Positions 7,239 to 14,331 of a stretch of DNA of 17,479 nt are shown in pieces. The DNA comes from Acidimicrobiia bacterium (lineage in GTDB: Bacteria; Actinomycetota; Acidimicrobiia; IMCC26256; PALSA-555): contig JALHSW010000638.1 in the NCBI GenBank assembly GCA_022865365.1, forward strand, positions 1-17,479. Direction: 5' to 3'. The notes below the pieces were generated by a model. The model was given only the letters and a program-made list of their open reading frames with translations. It made no database searches and was not told where the DNA came from. Position 1 is the stretch's first letter. Each line of letters opens with the position of its first letter. Both the position numbers and the translations under genes were made by a program.

Positions 7239-7270
7239 AGGGGGGTGGGGGTCGTTGCTCCCATCCCCCT
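7239..7270 (+). terminator. hairpin terminator after the DUF7144 gene
   Basis: A 13-bp stem (7239-7251 pairing with 7258-7270, two G-U pairs, otherwise perfect) encloses a 6-nt loop TCGTTG. It starts 27 bp after the DUF7144 stop. The stem is very GC-rich (runs of 5-6 G and C). What follows is TCGTCGTTTCG rather than a full T-run, as is common in high-GC actinobacteria, so termination is likely but not proven. Confidence 0.7.
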
Positions 7271-7562
7271 TCGTCGTTTCGGCGCTCCGCCGCGGTGAAT
7301 GCCAGCACCGCTGCGTCGACGGTCGGGTACATGCGTTGCAGCGCTCACGGGCCGGAAGTCGAATGGCCCCGGCGCTCCCGGATGCGAGCGACGATCGGAG
7401 CTGCTTCGTGCCGGTTTCGTGCCCTCAGGAGAGCGTGCTGCGTCCCCTTGGCGAGGGTCTTGGCCTGTTCGCGGGGAGTTGCACGGCCCCAGCTCCATCG
7501 GACACGCGGCTGTTCGTGCACACGTAGGCAACATCCGCGATTATGAACGGTCAAGATTCATA
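7271..7562. other. non-coding stretch between convergent genes
   Basis: About 290 bp between the DUF7144 terminator and the DUF2252 3' end. A 69-codon minus frame (7345-7554) and short plus frames are present, but they lack ribosome sites and recognisable motifs. I see no gene, RNA or mobile element; it may contain decayed coding sequence. Confidence 0.45.
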
Positions 7563-7597
7563 CGTGGATGGTCCTCGACCTCGGGAACCATCACACG
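7563..7597 (-). terminator. hairpin at the 3' end of the SulP-DUF2252 run
   Basis: GATGGT (7567-7572) pairs with ACCATC (7587-7592). The stem continues inward through CTCG/CGGG after one mismatch and outward through CGTG/CACG with a single bulged base, giving about 14 pairs. It overlaps the DUF2252 stop codon (7591-7593). There is no T-run on the minus strand afterwards. Probable end of the minus-strand transcript. Confidence 0.45.
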
Positions 7598-9018
7598 CCC
7601 TCGAGCGCTTCGAGTCGACCGGATCGGATCGCATCGGTGAACGTCTCGTAGTCCCGCTCGTTCTGGTCTGCGTATCGGATGGAGAAGTCGACGATCGCCC
7701 GATCGAACTTGTCGCTCTTGCCGAGGTAGGCAGCCAACGCGACCGGGTCGCCGGATCGGGCGTGTGCTCGCGCGAGTGTCCGGCCGCAGACCTGTCCGTA
7801 GAACGCGAGAGCAGATGGGATCATGGACTCGATCAGGGCCGAGCCCTTCATGTCGCGCAGCTGCCGCCAGTAGAGATGACGGCCGGCCTCCACGCCTCTC
7901 GTCCAGCCCAGGAAAATGTCGCTGGCAGCCTGCATCATCCTCTGCCCCTGCACCACTCGCTCTCCGGCCTCGGGATAGTGGCTTTTCGGTAGGTGATCCT
8001 CGAGGACCGACTTGGTCGCTTCCTTGACCTGGAGGAACAAGGGATCGTGCTCGTCGCGGCCGCGGAGCAAGACGATGAACGCGCGTGTCCCGACGCTGCC
8101 GACGCCGACCACCTTGCGAGCCATGTCGATGATCTCGAAGCGCTCCAACAGCCGTCGCCGGTCGTCCGGCAACGTAGCCCGGTAGGCACGGAACTGCTCA
8201 TGGACCGCTTGCTCCATTTCGTCGACCGAGAGTCCGCGGCTCGGCGCGAGCTCGCGTAGCGGGACGACGATTGGTGGCTGACTGACGATCCGCTGCCGTC
8301 CGTCGACCACCTCCGCGAGCTTCGACAAGGCCTGCAAGCTGTCCCGCGTGTGCGCCTTGCGTGCGGTCTTCTCCGCCATCTTCCTGGCAGATTTCGCGCC
8401 CTTCGTGTGCTGGCGTTCGAGGTCTCGAGTCTTCACTTCGATCGCGTGCATGAGCTCGTTCTCCGAGAGGCGCGCGTACCAGATGTCCAACGTGTTCATC
8501 CGGGCGAACTCGGAGATTCCATCGCGGTAGGCCTGCACCGAGGCATGGGTAGCGTCCCTCGCGTCGGACTTGCTAAAGCCGTTGTTGCGGCCGGCGATCA
8601 TGCAGCTCGCGGCCATGCGCTTCACGTCGTACTCGAAGGGTCCGGGTAGCGTCTCGTCGAAGTCGTTGAGATCGAACACCAGCGTTCGCTCCGGCGACGC
8701 GTACGCACCGAAGTTCGACAGATGTGCATCGCCACAGAGCTGGACTTCCAGGCCGGCCACCGGCATGCCACTCAGATCGGCGCCCATGATCTTCGCGGCG
8801 CCCCGGTAGAACGTGAACGGGGACACCATCATCCGCCCGTGGCGGACCGCGAGCAGGTCGACCTCACGGTTCGTGTTCTGCTCCTCCAGAAGCGCGACCG
8901 GATCCGGACGGTTGGCCGTCGGAACCCATTTGCTGTGCTCCGTCAGCGCCGTGCGGGCGCGCGCTGCCTTGCCGCGTGCCGCACGTTCATCGAGGTTTGG
9001 ATGCGGGGCCGTGGTCAT
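7591..9018 (-). CDS. DUF2252 domain protein (kinase-like fold, unknown function)
   Basis: A 475-residue soluble protein of the DUF2252 family. Signature segments: FTFYRGAAKIM (68-78), the conserved CGDAHLSNFGAYASPE (95-110), VFDLNDFDETLPGPFEYDVKR (114-134), and a C-terminal half with VGVGSVGTRAFIVLLRG and the stretch QVKEATKSVLE. The GDAHxxNFG and DFDE blocks recall the catalytic-loop and metal-binding motifs of aminoglycoside-kinase-like folds, and the family is often described as kinase-like, but no substrate is known. Length is typical. Its ATG overlaps the stop of the upstream SulP permease in an ATGA arrangement (4 bp), and it has only a weak ribosome site of its own, so it is probably translationally coupled to the transporter. 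A role in modulating or serving the transporter is speculation. Confidence 0.93.
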   Translation of the reverse strand: MTTAPHPNLDERAARGKAARARTALTEHSKWVPTANRPDPVALLEEQNTNREVDLLAVRHGRMMVSPFTFYRGAAKIMGADLSGMPVAGLEVQLCGDAHLSNFGAYASPERTLVFDLNDFDETLPGPFEYDVKRMAASCMIAGRNNGFSKSDARDATHASVQAYRDGISEFARMNTLDIWYARLSENELMHAIEVKTRDLERQHTKGAKSARKMAEKTARKAHTRDSLQALSKLAEVVDGRQRIVSQPPIVVPLRELAPSRGLSVDEMEQAVHEQFRAYRATLPDDRRRLLERFEIIDMARKVVGVGSVGTRAFIVLLRGRDEHDPLFLQVKEATKSVLEDHLPKSHYPEAGERVVQGQRMMQAASDIFLGWTRGVEAGRHLYWRQLRDMKGSALIESMIPSALAFYGQVCGRTLARAHARSGDPVALAAYLGKSDKFDRAIVDFSIRYADQNERDYETFTDAIRSGRLEALEGV

Positions 9019-10682
9019 GGTGTGCTCTCGTCGGTCCCATGGTCGGTGGCAAACGCCTCGACCGCGTCGGAAGTTTCATCGAAATAGGCGGCAGGGCCGA
9101 CGAGTTCGGTGATTCCGTATCGATCGAGCTGGGCGCGGACGTCGCCGAGGACCTCCACCAGCTTGAGTTGGACGCCGCGGCCGGCGAGCTCGGCGTGAAG
9201 GTCGCGTATCGTCCGCTCTCCGCTGTAGTCGACATCAGCGATAGCGGTGCAGTCGATGCAAAGCCAACGGGCCTTGGGCGATGCCGAATCAACCAGCTCG
9301 AGAATCTCCTCGTGGAACCGCGTCGCGTTCGCGTAGTAGAGGCTCGCCGTGAACCGATACACGACCAGGCCGGGCACAGTCGCTACGCCAGGCGCGACGT
9401 CGACGGCCTTGAAGCCGCCCGAGCTGCGCCGCACCAGGACCGCGTCATGGGGGTGATACCCGCGGCGGAGGTGGTCGATCACCGACACGACGACCGCCAC
9501 GACGATGCCCTGCTCCACGCCGACACAAATGACGATGAGCGCGGTCCCACAGGCGATCGCGAACTCGTCGAGGCGCACACGCAGGATTCCCCGCATGCCC
9601 GCGACATCGACCAGCTCGATGCCGATGAGGAACACGACCGACGCCAGGACGGCATTGGGCATGTACTGGAGCGGCTTCGTGAGAAAGAGCAAGACGACGA
9701 CGACGATGACCGCGGTCGTCATGGACGCGAGCTGACTCTTGCCGCCGGCTCCGTCGACCATCTGGGTCTTCGTCGGGCTGCCGTTCACGACGAACGTACC
9801 TGACAAGCCGGCCGCGAGGTTGGCCGCGCTCAAGCCGTCGAGGTCGATGTTCTCGTCGAAGCTCTCGCCGTACTTCGCCGCGTAGGCGCGTGACGTCGCC
9901 GCGCTCTGCGCGAGGATGACGAGGAAGATCGCTCCCGCAGTGGCGAGCAACGCCTCGAACTCCGTCCAGGTGACGCTGGGAACACCCAGGCTCGGCAGGC
10001 CGCTCGGGACCTTGCCGAGGGTCGACACGCCGTCTGCGGCCAGGTCCCAGTTCCAGCTCACGAAGATCGCGCCGACCACGGCGATGAGCGCACCGGGGAT
10101 GCGCCGGTTGATCTTCCGACATCCCAGAATCACCGCCAGGACGCTCAGCGACACCAGCAGGGTTGTCGTGTTCGTGTCGGGGATCTCGCCCAGGGTGTCG
10201 ACGAACTTCCGGATCGTGCTGCCGCTCGGCTCCGGGACTCCCAACATGCCGGCGAGCTGACCCATCGCCACCTGGATTCCGACGCCGGTGAGGAAACCGA
10301 TGAGTACGCTGCGCGACAAGAAGTCCGCCAGGAAGCCGAGGCGGACGATCCGAGCGAGGATCAGGATCACGCCGGTGATGATGGCCAGCATGCCTGCGAG
10401 CTCGACATACTGCGGCGACGCCACCGGCGCCATGCCGGCCAGGCCTGCTGCCATGATCGCCGCCGTCGCCGAGTCGGCACCCACCACGAGGTGACGAGAG
10501 GAGCCGAGCAACGCGAACACCGCGATTGGCAACACGATCGTGTAGAGGCCGGTGATCACCGGCATCCCGGCGATGTTCGCGTAGCCCATCACCTCCGGGA
10601 TCCCGAGCGCCGCGAGCGTGACCCCCGCCGCGATGTCCGCCGGCACCCGGGCCCGCTCGACCGGCAGAATGCCTTGCAGCAT
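9015..10682 (-). CDS. SulP-family anion permease with STAS domain
   Basis: A 555-residue inner-membrane carrier of the SulP (SLC26) family, which moves sulfate, bicarbonate or other anions. About 11-14 hydrophobic helices cover residues 1-420, beginning with the family-typical DIAAGVTLAALGIPEVMGYA and containing the VVGADSATAAIMAAG half-helix region and a NGSPTKTQMVDGAGGKSQLA loop. A cytoplasmic STAS domain follows (about 440-545; WLCIDCTAIADVDYSGERTI). The start at ATG 10682 is chosen for GGAGG 9 nt before it. ATG 10727 adds 15 basic residues but lacks a ribosome site; the open frame to 11057 is not protein-like upstream. It is the second of two SulP genes in a row and overlaps DUF2252 by 4 bp. 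Substrate cannot be told from sequence; sulfate is attractive because of the nearby sulfatase. Confidence 0.93.
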   Translation of the reverse strand: MLQGILPVERARVPADIAAGVTLAALGIPEVMGYANIAGMPVITGLYTIVLPIAVFALLGSSRHLVVGADSATAAIMAAGLAGMAPVASPQYVELAGMLAIITGVILILARIVRLGFLADFLSRSVLIGFLTGVGIQVAMGQLAGMLGVPEPSGSTIRKFVDTLGEIPDTNTTTLLVSLSVLAVILGCRKINRRIPGALIAVVGAIFVSWNWDLAADGVSTLGKVPSGLPSLGVPSVTWTEFEALLATAGAIFLVILAQSAATSRAYAAKYGESFDENIDLDGLSAANLAAGLSGTFVVNGSPTKTQMVDGAGGKSQLASMTTAVIVVVVLLFLTKPLQYMPNAVLASVVFLIGIELVDVAGMRGILRVRLDEFAIACGTALIVICVGVEQGIVVAVVVSVIDHLRRGYHPHDAVLVRRSSGGFKAVDVAPGVATVPGLVVYRFTASLYYANATRFHEEILELVDSASPKARWLCIDCTAIADVDYSGERTIRDLHAELAGRGVQLKLVEVLGDVRAQLDRYGITELVGPAAYFDETSDAVEAFATDHGTDESTP

Positions 10683-10998
10683 CGGAAAGCGCCTCCGCCG
10701 CCCCGGCGTGGCTGATCGCTGCGCCATTGGCCGAATCGTTGCACGCGCCCACGGCGTCCGCCTCCCCCCATGAGGATGATGTCGTCGATTCATCCACAAG
10801 GGATGGCGACACGGGCCCACCGGTGCGCTTGGCTCGCATCGTGACCGAGTCGGCGCCCTGGACCGTCGTCGCGCGCGCCCACGAGGTGGGTCGGCTAGTG
10901 GCTTGGTTGCCGGACGAGCTCGCCCGTCCGCCAGAACTCGCAGGGAGCCCGTCGAGGCTTCGCTGATGTCGTACCGCGGGCGAACGGGAATCTCCTGG
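10683..10998. other. intergenic region between the two SulP genes
   Basis: About 316 bp without a convincing gene; the open frames here are extensions or shadows of the flanking genes. GGATGA (10774-10779) and TCATCC (10790-10795) form a 6-bp dyad with a 10-bp spacer, a weak operator or hairpin candidate. The gap is long enough to hold a separate promoter for the second permease and DUF2252, but no promoter hexamers stand out. Confidence 0.4.
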
Positions 10999-12693
10999 TC
11001 AGGTCGATGGTCTGACAGCGATGACGGCTTCGTCGACGCTCGTCCACACGGCGCCATCGCCGAGCTTCGCGAGGGAACCGTCCCGCTGCATGTATTCGAT
11101 TACCGCGACGTGCGCACGAGCGATGACGACCCGAACGTCGCGGCGTTGGAGTTGTTCGCTGAGGTGCACCAACGTGTCCGCACCCTGCGTGTCCACTTCG
11201 TACACCGCTTCGAGGTCAAGCACGACCGCGCGGATCGGTGTGACTGCCTGGTCGATCCGCGCGACGACATCCTCGGCCACAACATCAGCGTTGGCGAAGA
11301 TGAGCGGCGCGTCGAGTCGATAGACCAGTATCCCGGGATCGGGCGATGCGTCGGGGTGCTCCGCGACGTCCTCGAATCGCTTGCCGTCCTCGCTCGTGCC
11401 GAGGATCGCGACGTGAGGGTGGTCCAGGCGGTGGATGAGGAGTACGAGGCTGAGCACGACGCCGACGACGATCCCGGCCAGGATCCCGATCAGGATCACG
11501 CCGAGCAGGGCGCCGAGCGCGAGCCAGAAGTCCGCGACGTGGGCCCGCCAGAGCCGGGTGAGCTTGCGGAAGTCGATCATGCCCGAGACGGCGTGGATCA
11601 CGATTGCGCCGAGCACTGCTTCGGGGAGGTCCTCGAACACACCGGCAAGGAAGAAGATAGTGAGCACGACGAAAGCCGCCGTCACCAGGAACGCCACGGG
11701 CGTCTTCGCGCCCGCTTCTTCGGCTGCGGCCGACTTCGAGAGACTGCCCGTCGGGGTGTAGCCCTGCAGGACGCCGGACCCGATGCTCGCGGCGCCGTAG
11801 CCGATCATCTCTCCGCTCGGGTCGATCGGTTCGTTGTCTTCGGCGGCGTATGCCTTGGCGATCGCGATCGACTGCGCGAACCCGACCACGATGATCCCGA
11901 GCGCGCCGGGGATCATCTCCCAGAGGTCGTCGACGCTGACGCCCGACCACGACACGAAGTGAAACCCGGTCGGGACGGTGCCGACGATCGCGACGCCGTG
12001 AGATGCGAGATCGAACGCGGAGGTGGCTGCGATCCCGAGCACGACCACCACGAGCGCGCCTGGGACCTTCGGAGCGTACTTCGAGAGCCCGAACAGGAGT
12101 GCGAGGCTCGCCAAGCCGACGATCGTGGTGGTGCTGTTCCATTCATCGATGCTCGTGAGCACGTCCCAGAACTGCTGCACGGTGTTGCCGGAGGGCTTGG
12201 GCGCGCCGAAGACCTTGTAGAGCTGGCCGACAGCGATGTAGAGGCCGAGGCCGACGATGAAGCCGTCGAGCACGGGCTTGGCGAAGAAGCGGGCAATGAA
12301 GCCCATCCGCAACAGACCGAGGACGATGTAGAGGACCCCGACCAGGATCGCGAGCGCGGCCGTGAGCGCGATGTAGTTCGTCGAACCCGTGGCCGCCAAC
12401 GGTGCCACCGTCGCCGCCGAGAGCGATGCCACGGTCGAACTCGGTCCGACGAAGAGCCGTCGGGATGTGCCGAACATCGCGTAGCCGAGAATGGCGATCG
12501 GCACCGAATAGAGCCCGAACTGCACCGGCACGCCCGCGATCGCCGCGTACGCCATCGATTCGGGGACGATGAGCGCCCACACCACAAGGCCCGCGACGGC
12601 ATCGGGGACGAACCAACGCCTCCGATACGCCCCGAGCCAACGCGTGCACGGGAAGACCTTCTGCGACCACACCGAACGCGCGTCCCCTGTCAC
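10999..12693 (-). CDS. SulP-family anion permease with STAS domain (second paralogue)
   Basis: A 564-residue inner-membrane SulP carrier. The N-terminus DAVAGLVVWALIVPESMAYA is the SulP TM1 signature, followed by FVGPSSTVASLSAATVAPLA (TM3 half-helix region) and the conserved GYTPTGSLSKSAAAEEAGAK segment. The STAS domain occupies about 440-560 (VVLDLEAVYEVDTQGADTLV). It is clearly homologous to, but divergent from, the neighbour at 9015-10682; for example the loop before TM9 differs (PTGSLSKS versus NGSPTKTQ). It starts at GTG 12693 with a G-run Shine-Dalgarno a few bases upstream. The 316-bp gap to the downstream permease leaves open whether the two are co-transcribed. Sulfate or bicarbonate transport is the family role; which one is not determined here. 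Confidence 0.94.
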   Translation of the reverse strand: MTGDARSVWSQKVFPCTRWLGAYRRRWFVPDAVAGLVVWALIVPESMAYAAIAGVPVQFGLYSVPIAILGYAMFGTSRRLFVGPSSTVASLSAATVAPLAATGSTNYIALTAALAILVGVLYIVLGLLRMGFIARFFAKPVLDGFIVGLGLYIAVGQLYKVFGAPKPSGNTVQQFWDVLTSIDEWNSTTTIVGLASLALLFGLSKYAPKVPGALVVVVLGIAATSAFDLASHGVAIVGTVPTGFHFVSWSGVSVDDLWEMIPGALGIIVVGFAQSIAIAKAYAAEDNEPIDPSGEMIGYGAASIGSGVLQGYTPTGSLSKSAAAEEAGAKTPVAFLVTAAFVVLTIFFLAGVFEDLPEAVLGAIVIHAVSGMIDFRKLTRLWRAHVADFWLALGALLGVILIGILAGIVVGVVLSLVLLIHRLDHPHVAILGTSEDGKRFEDVAEHPDASPDPGILVYRLDAPLIFANADVVAEDVVARIDQAVTPIRAVVLDLEAVYEVDTQGADTLVHLSEQLQRRDVRVVIARAHVAVIEYMQRDGSLAKLGDGAVWTSVDEAVIAVRPST

Positions 12694-12757
12694 CTGTTGC
12701 CCCCCCGGACCGACCCCAAAGGTGTCGTGGACTCGGAACTAACGCTTCGAGACCAGA

Positions 12758-12776
12758 GCGACGGTACCGCCGTCGC
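12758..12776 (-). terminator. GC-rich hairpin between the 67-residue gene and SulP
   Basis: GCGACGG (12758-12764) pairs perfectly with CCGTCGC (12770-12776) around a 5-nt loop. It lies in the 208-bp gap after the 67-residue membrane gene and 65 bp before the SulP start, with no T-run. It could end the upstream transcript or act in the SulP leader; short GC hairpins are frequent by chance in such DNA. Confidence 0.25.
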
Positions 12777-12901
12777 ATTCGGCCCCGCTCTCGTGGTCGA
12801 CGACGATTCCGTGACGGTCAGGCCGGGACGGCCGTCGACAACGATCTCGTAGCGACGCGTCCTCGAGCGTCAACGTGCGCGAACTACTGCGTCCCGGGCT
12901 G

Positions 12902-13105
12902 CTACATGGAAGATCCCGCCGTGCGATCGTCCACGACATAGGCGAGGATGATCGCGAGCGGGAAGAAGAAGAGACTCAGCACGAAGTATCCGAAGAAGCT
13001 GTGGCCCTTACGTCCCGCGACACGAGCCGGCCAGAACGCCAGGGCGATCCAGATGATGGCGAAGAGGATGATGCCGATCGTGACGCCAGCTGATGATGCA
13101 AGCAT
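12902..13105 (-). CDS. 67-residue two-helix membrane protein
   Basis: A small hydrophobic protein with two predicted transmembrane helices at about 7-26 and 37-58, joined by a basic loop PARVAGRKGHSF; the positive-inside rule suggests the loop faces the cytoplasm. The ATG at 13105 is preceded by AGGAGGAGAA, the strongest ribosome site in the window, which argues that this short frame is real. An 11-bp palindrome GAGAACTTCTC (13106-13116) lies between the ribosome site and the ATG. I do not recognise a characterised family. It follows BrkB by 86 bp; a 14-bp dyad (13168-13199) stands between them, so it may have its own promoter. Confidence 0.8.
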   Translation of the reverse strand: MLASSAGVTIGIILFAIIWIALAFWPARVAGRKGHSFFGYFVLSLFFFPLAIILAYVVDDRTAGSSM

Positions 13106-13167
13106 GAGAACTTCTCCTCCTAGTTGGCTGCTCCCCAGATCATGATCGCTCTCGGTCCGCCGAGCAT

Positions 13168-13199
13168 CACCCTGATTGGGGGATACCCCGATCAGGGTG
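13168..13199 (-). terminator. 14-bp stem dyad at the BrkB stop codon (terminator or operator)
   Basis: CACCCTGAT-T-GGGG (13168-13181) pairs with CCCC-G-ATCAGGGTG (13186-13199) around a GATA loop: 14 pairs with a single T-G. It overlaps the BrkB stop codon (13192-13194) and lies 63-94 bp upstream of the 67-residue gene. No T-run follows on the minus strand. It may end the BrkB transcript, or as a DNA palindrome bind a regulator of the small membrane gene. Confidence 0.55.
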
Positions 13200-14187
13200 G
13201 ATCCCTACGAACGCCAGGTTCCCCGTCCGGCCGGGACTGACGCCACCGCGCCGCGTTGACGAACGCCGAGGTCACGATCAGGCGCCCACCGAGATACGCC
13301 CAGAGCAGGATCGCGAGCGCCGCCCCGATCGCACCGTACGTTGCGGTCTTGCTCGCGATGTAGTTGCTGAAGAAGTAGACGGTGAGAAACTGGAGCACCT
13401 CCATCCCGACACCGAAGATCACGGCGCCGGGCATCAGCGCGCGCCACGTCGTCCCGTCGACTCGCGGGAGCAGGCTCGAAGTTCCCACCCACGCGGCGAT
13501 CACCACGCCGAGGGCGAGGATCCGAGCCACGACTTCCGCCAGCGGGTCGACGAGGTCTGCCAGGCGGCTGAGACCGGCCCCCACGAGGAAGGCCGCGAAC
13601 ATGCACCCGATCGCGAATAGGGTCGGACGCCATGGACGCGTCAGCGGGGGCAGCTTGGGCAAACCCCATGCGAGCCCGTGCACGGCTCGCGTCGCGCGAA
13701 TCAACGTCCACGTTCCCCACAGCAAGGCATAGGACGCGGCCAGCAGCGTGGCCACACGTTCGGTCGTCGACGAATCGACCGAGGCACTGATCGTCGAAGC
13801 GACCAGACCCGTCATCCCGAGGGACTTTGCCAGCGCCTCCGGATCGCTCGCGTCCACGAACTCGCCGAAGTAGCCGAACACGGTGACGAGCACGAATGCG
13901 AACGGCACGATCACCACAAAGATGCGGAACGCCATGCCCCCGGAGATCAGGCCCCCGGCAACTCGGCGGTCGGCCTCGATGACCCGGAATGCGACGTCGA
14001 CGGAGGCCGAGTCTCCACGATGCGTCTCGAGCTCGTCATACTTCGCCTCCAGTCCCAGTTCGGATCGCTTGAACCATTCACGCAGCGTCTCGAAACGAGA
14101 CCGAGGTCCGACGCCATCGGAGCCTCCCGCTACGTCGGGCCCGTCCGCCGCTTGGCGGTCGTCGGGCTCCGCGGGTTGCTCGTTCAT
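13192..14187 (-). CDS. YihY/BrkB-family inner-membrane protein
   Basis: A 331-residue membrane protein of the YihY/virulence factor BrkB family, function unsettled (once confused with RNase BN). An acidic, polar N-terminus of about 60 residues precedes roughly six transmembrane helices, beginning with the family-typical short helix before GGMAFRIFVVIVPFAFVLVTVFGY and ending with YGAIGAALAILLWAYLGGRL, a close match to the conserved last helix of BrkB proteins. The frame is open to 14298. ATG 14187 (MNEQPAEPDD) is preferred because residues before it are Pro/Arg-rich and not conserved-looking, but neither start has a good ribosome site. It lies 144 bp after the 777-residue fusion gene on the same strand and is probably co-transcribed with it. 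Its 3' end overlaps a strong dyad. Confidence 0.9.
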   Translation of the reverse strand: MNEQPAEPDDRQAADGPDVAGGSDGVGPRSRFETLREWFKRSELGLEAKYDELETHRGDSASVDVAFRVIEADRRVAGGLISGGMAFRIFVVIVPFAFVLVTVFGYFGEFVDASDPEALAKSLGMTGLVASTISASVDSSTTERVATLLAASYALLWGTWTLIRATRAVHGLAWGLPKLPPLTRPWRPTLFAIGCMFAAFLVGAGLSRLADLVDPLAEVVARILALGVVIAAWVGTSSLLPRVDGTTWRALMPGAVIFGVGMEVLQFLTVYFFSNYIASKTATYGAIGAALAILLWAYLGGRLIVTSAFVNAARWRQSRPDGEPGVRRDPP

Positions 14188-14331
14188 GCGCGGGAGTATC
14201 GGCGCGAGGCCGTGATCCCGTGGCGTTGGAACAGGCCGAGACAAGGACCATCGCCCCTGAGCAGGCGATCTCGCGGGCCCATCCGTGTCCCCCTCCACGC
14301 CGATTCAAGGCACGTGTCCGCCGACGGTTCT

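Noticed and set aside
7345..7554. 69-codon minus frame, with a further 37 codons in the same frame after one stop
   Set aside because: Considered as a decayed small gene, but there is no ribosome site and no motif I can match; left as non-coding.
10727..11057. N-terminal extension of the first SulP frame
   Set aside because: The extra residues are Arg/Pro-rich, unlike SulP N-termini, and a ribosome site favours the start at 10682.
10903..12852. 649-codon plus-strand open frame
   Set aside because: Antisense to the second SulP gene; low-complexity Asp/Glu/Arg/His composition and no recognisable domain.
12739..12939. 66-codon minus frame overlapping the 67-residue membrane gene
   Set aside because: Overlaps a gene with a far better ribosome site and has no membrane or domain pattern. 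A short YEIVVDG-like run in another frame is too brief to call a pseudogene.
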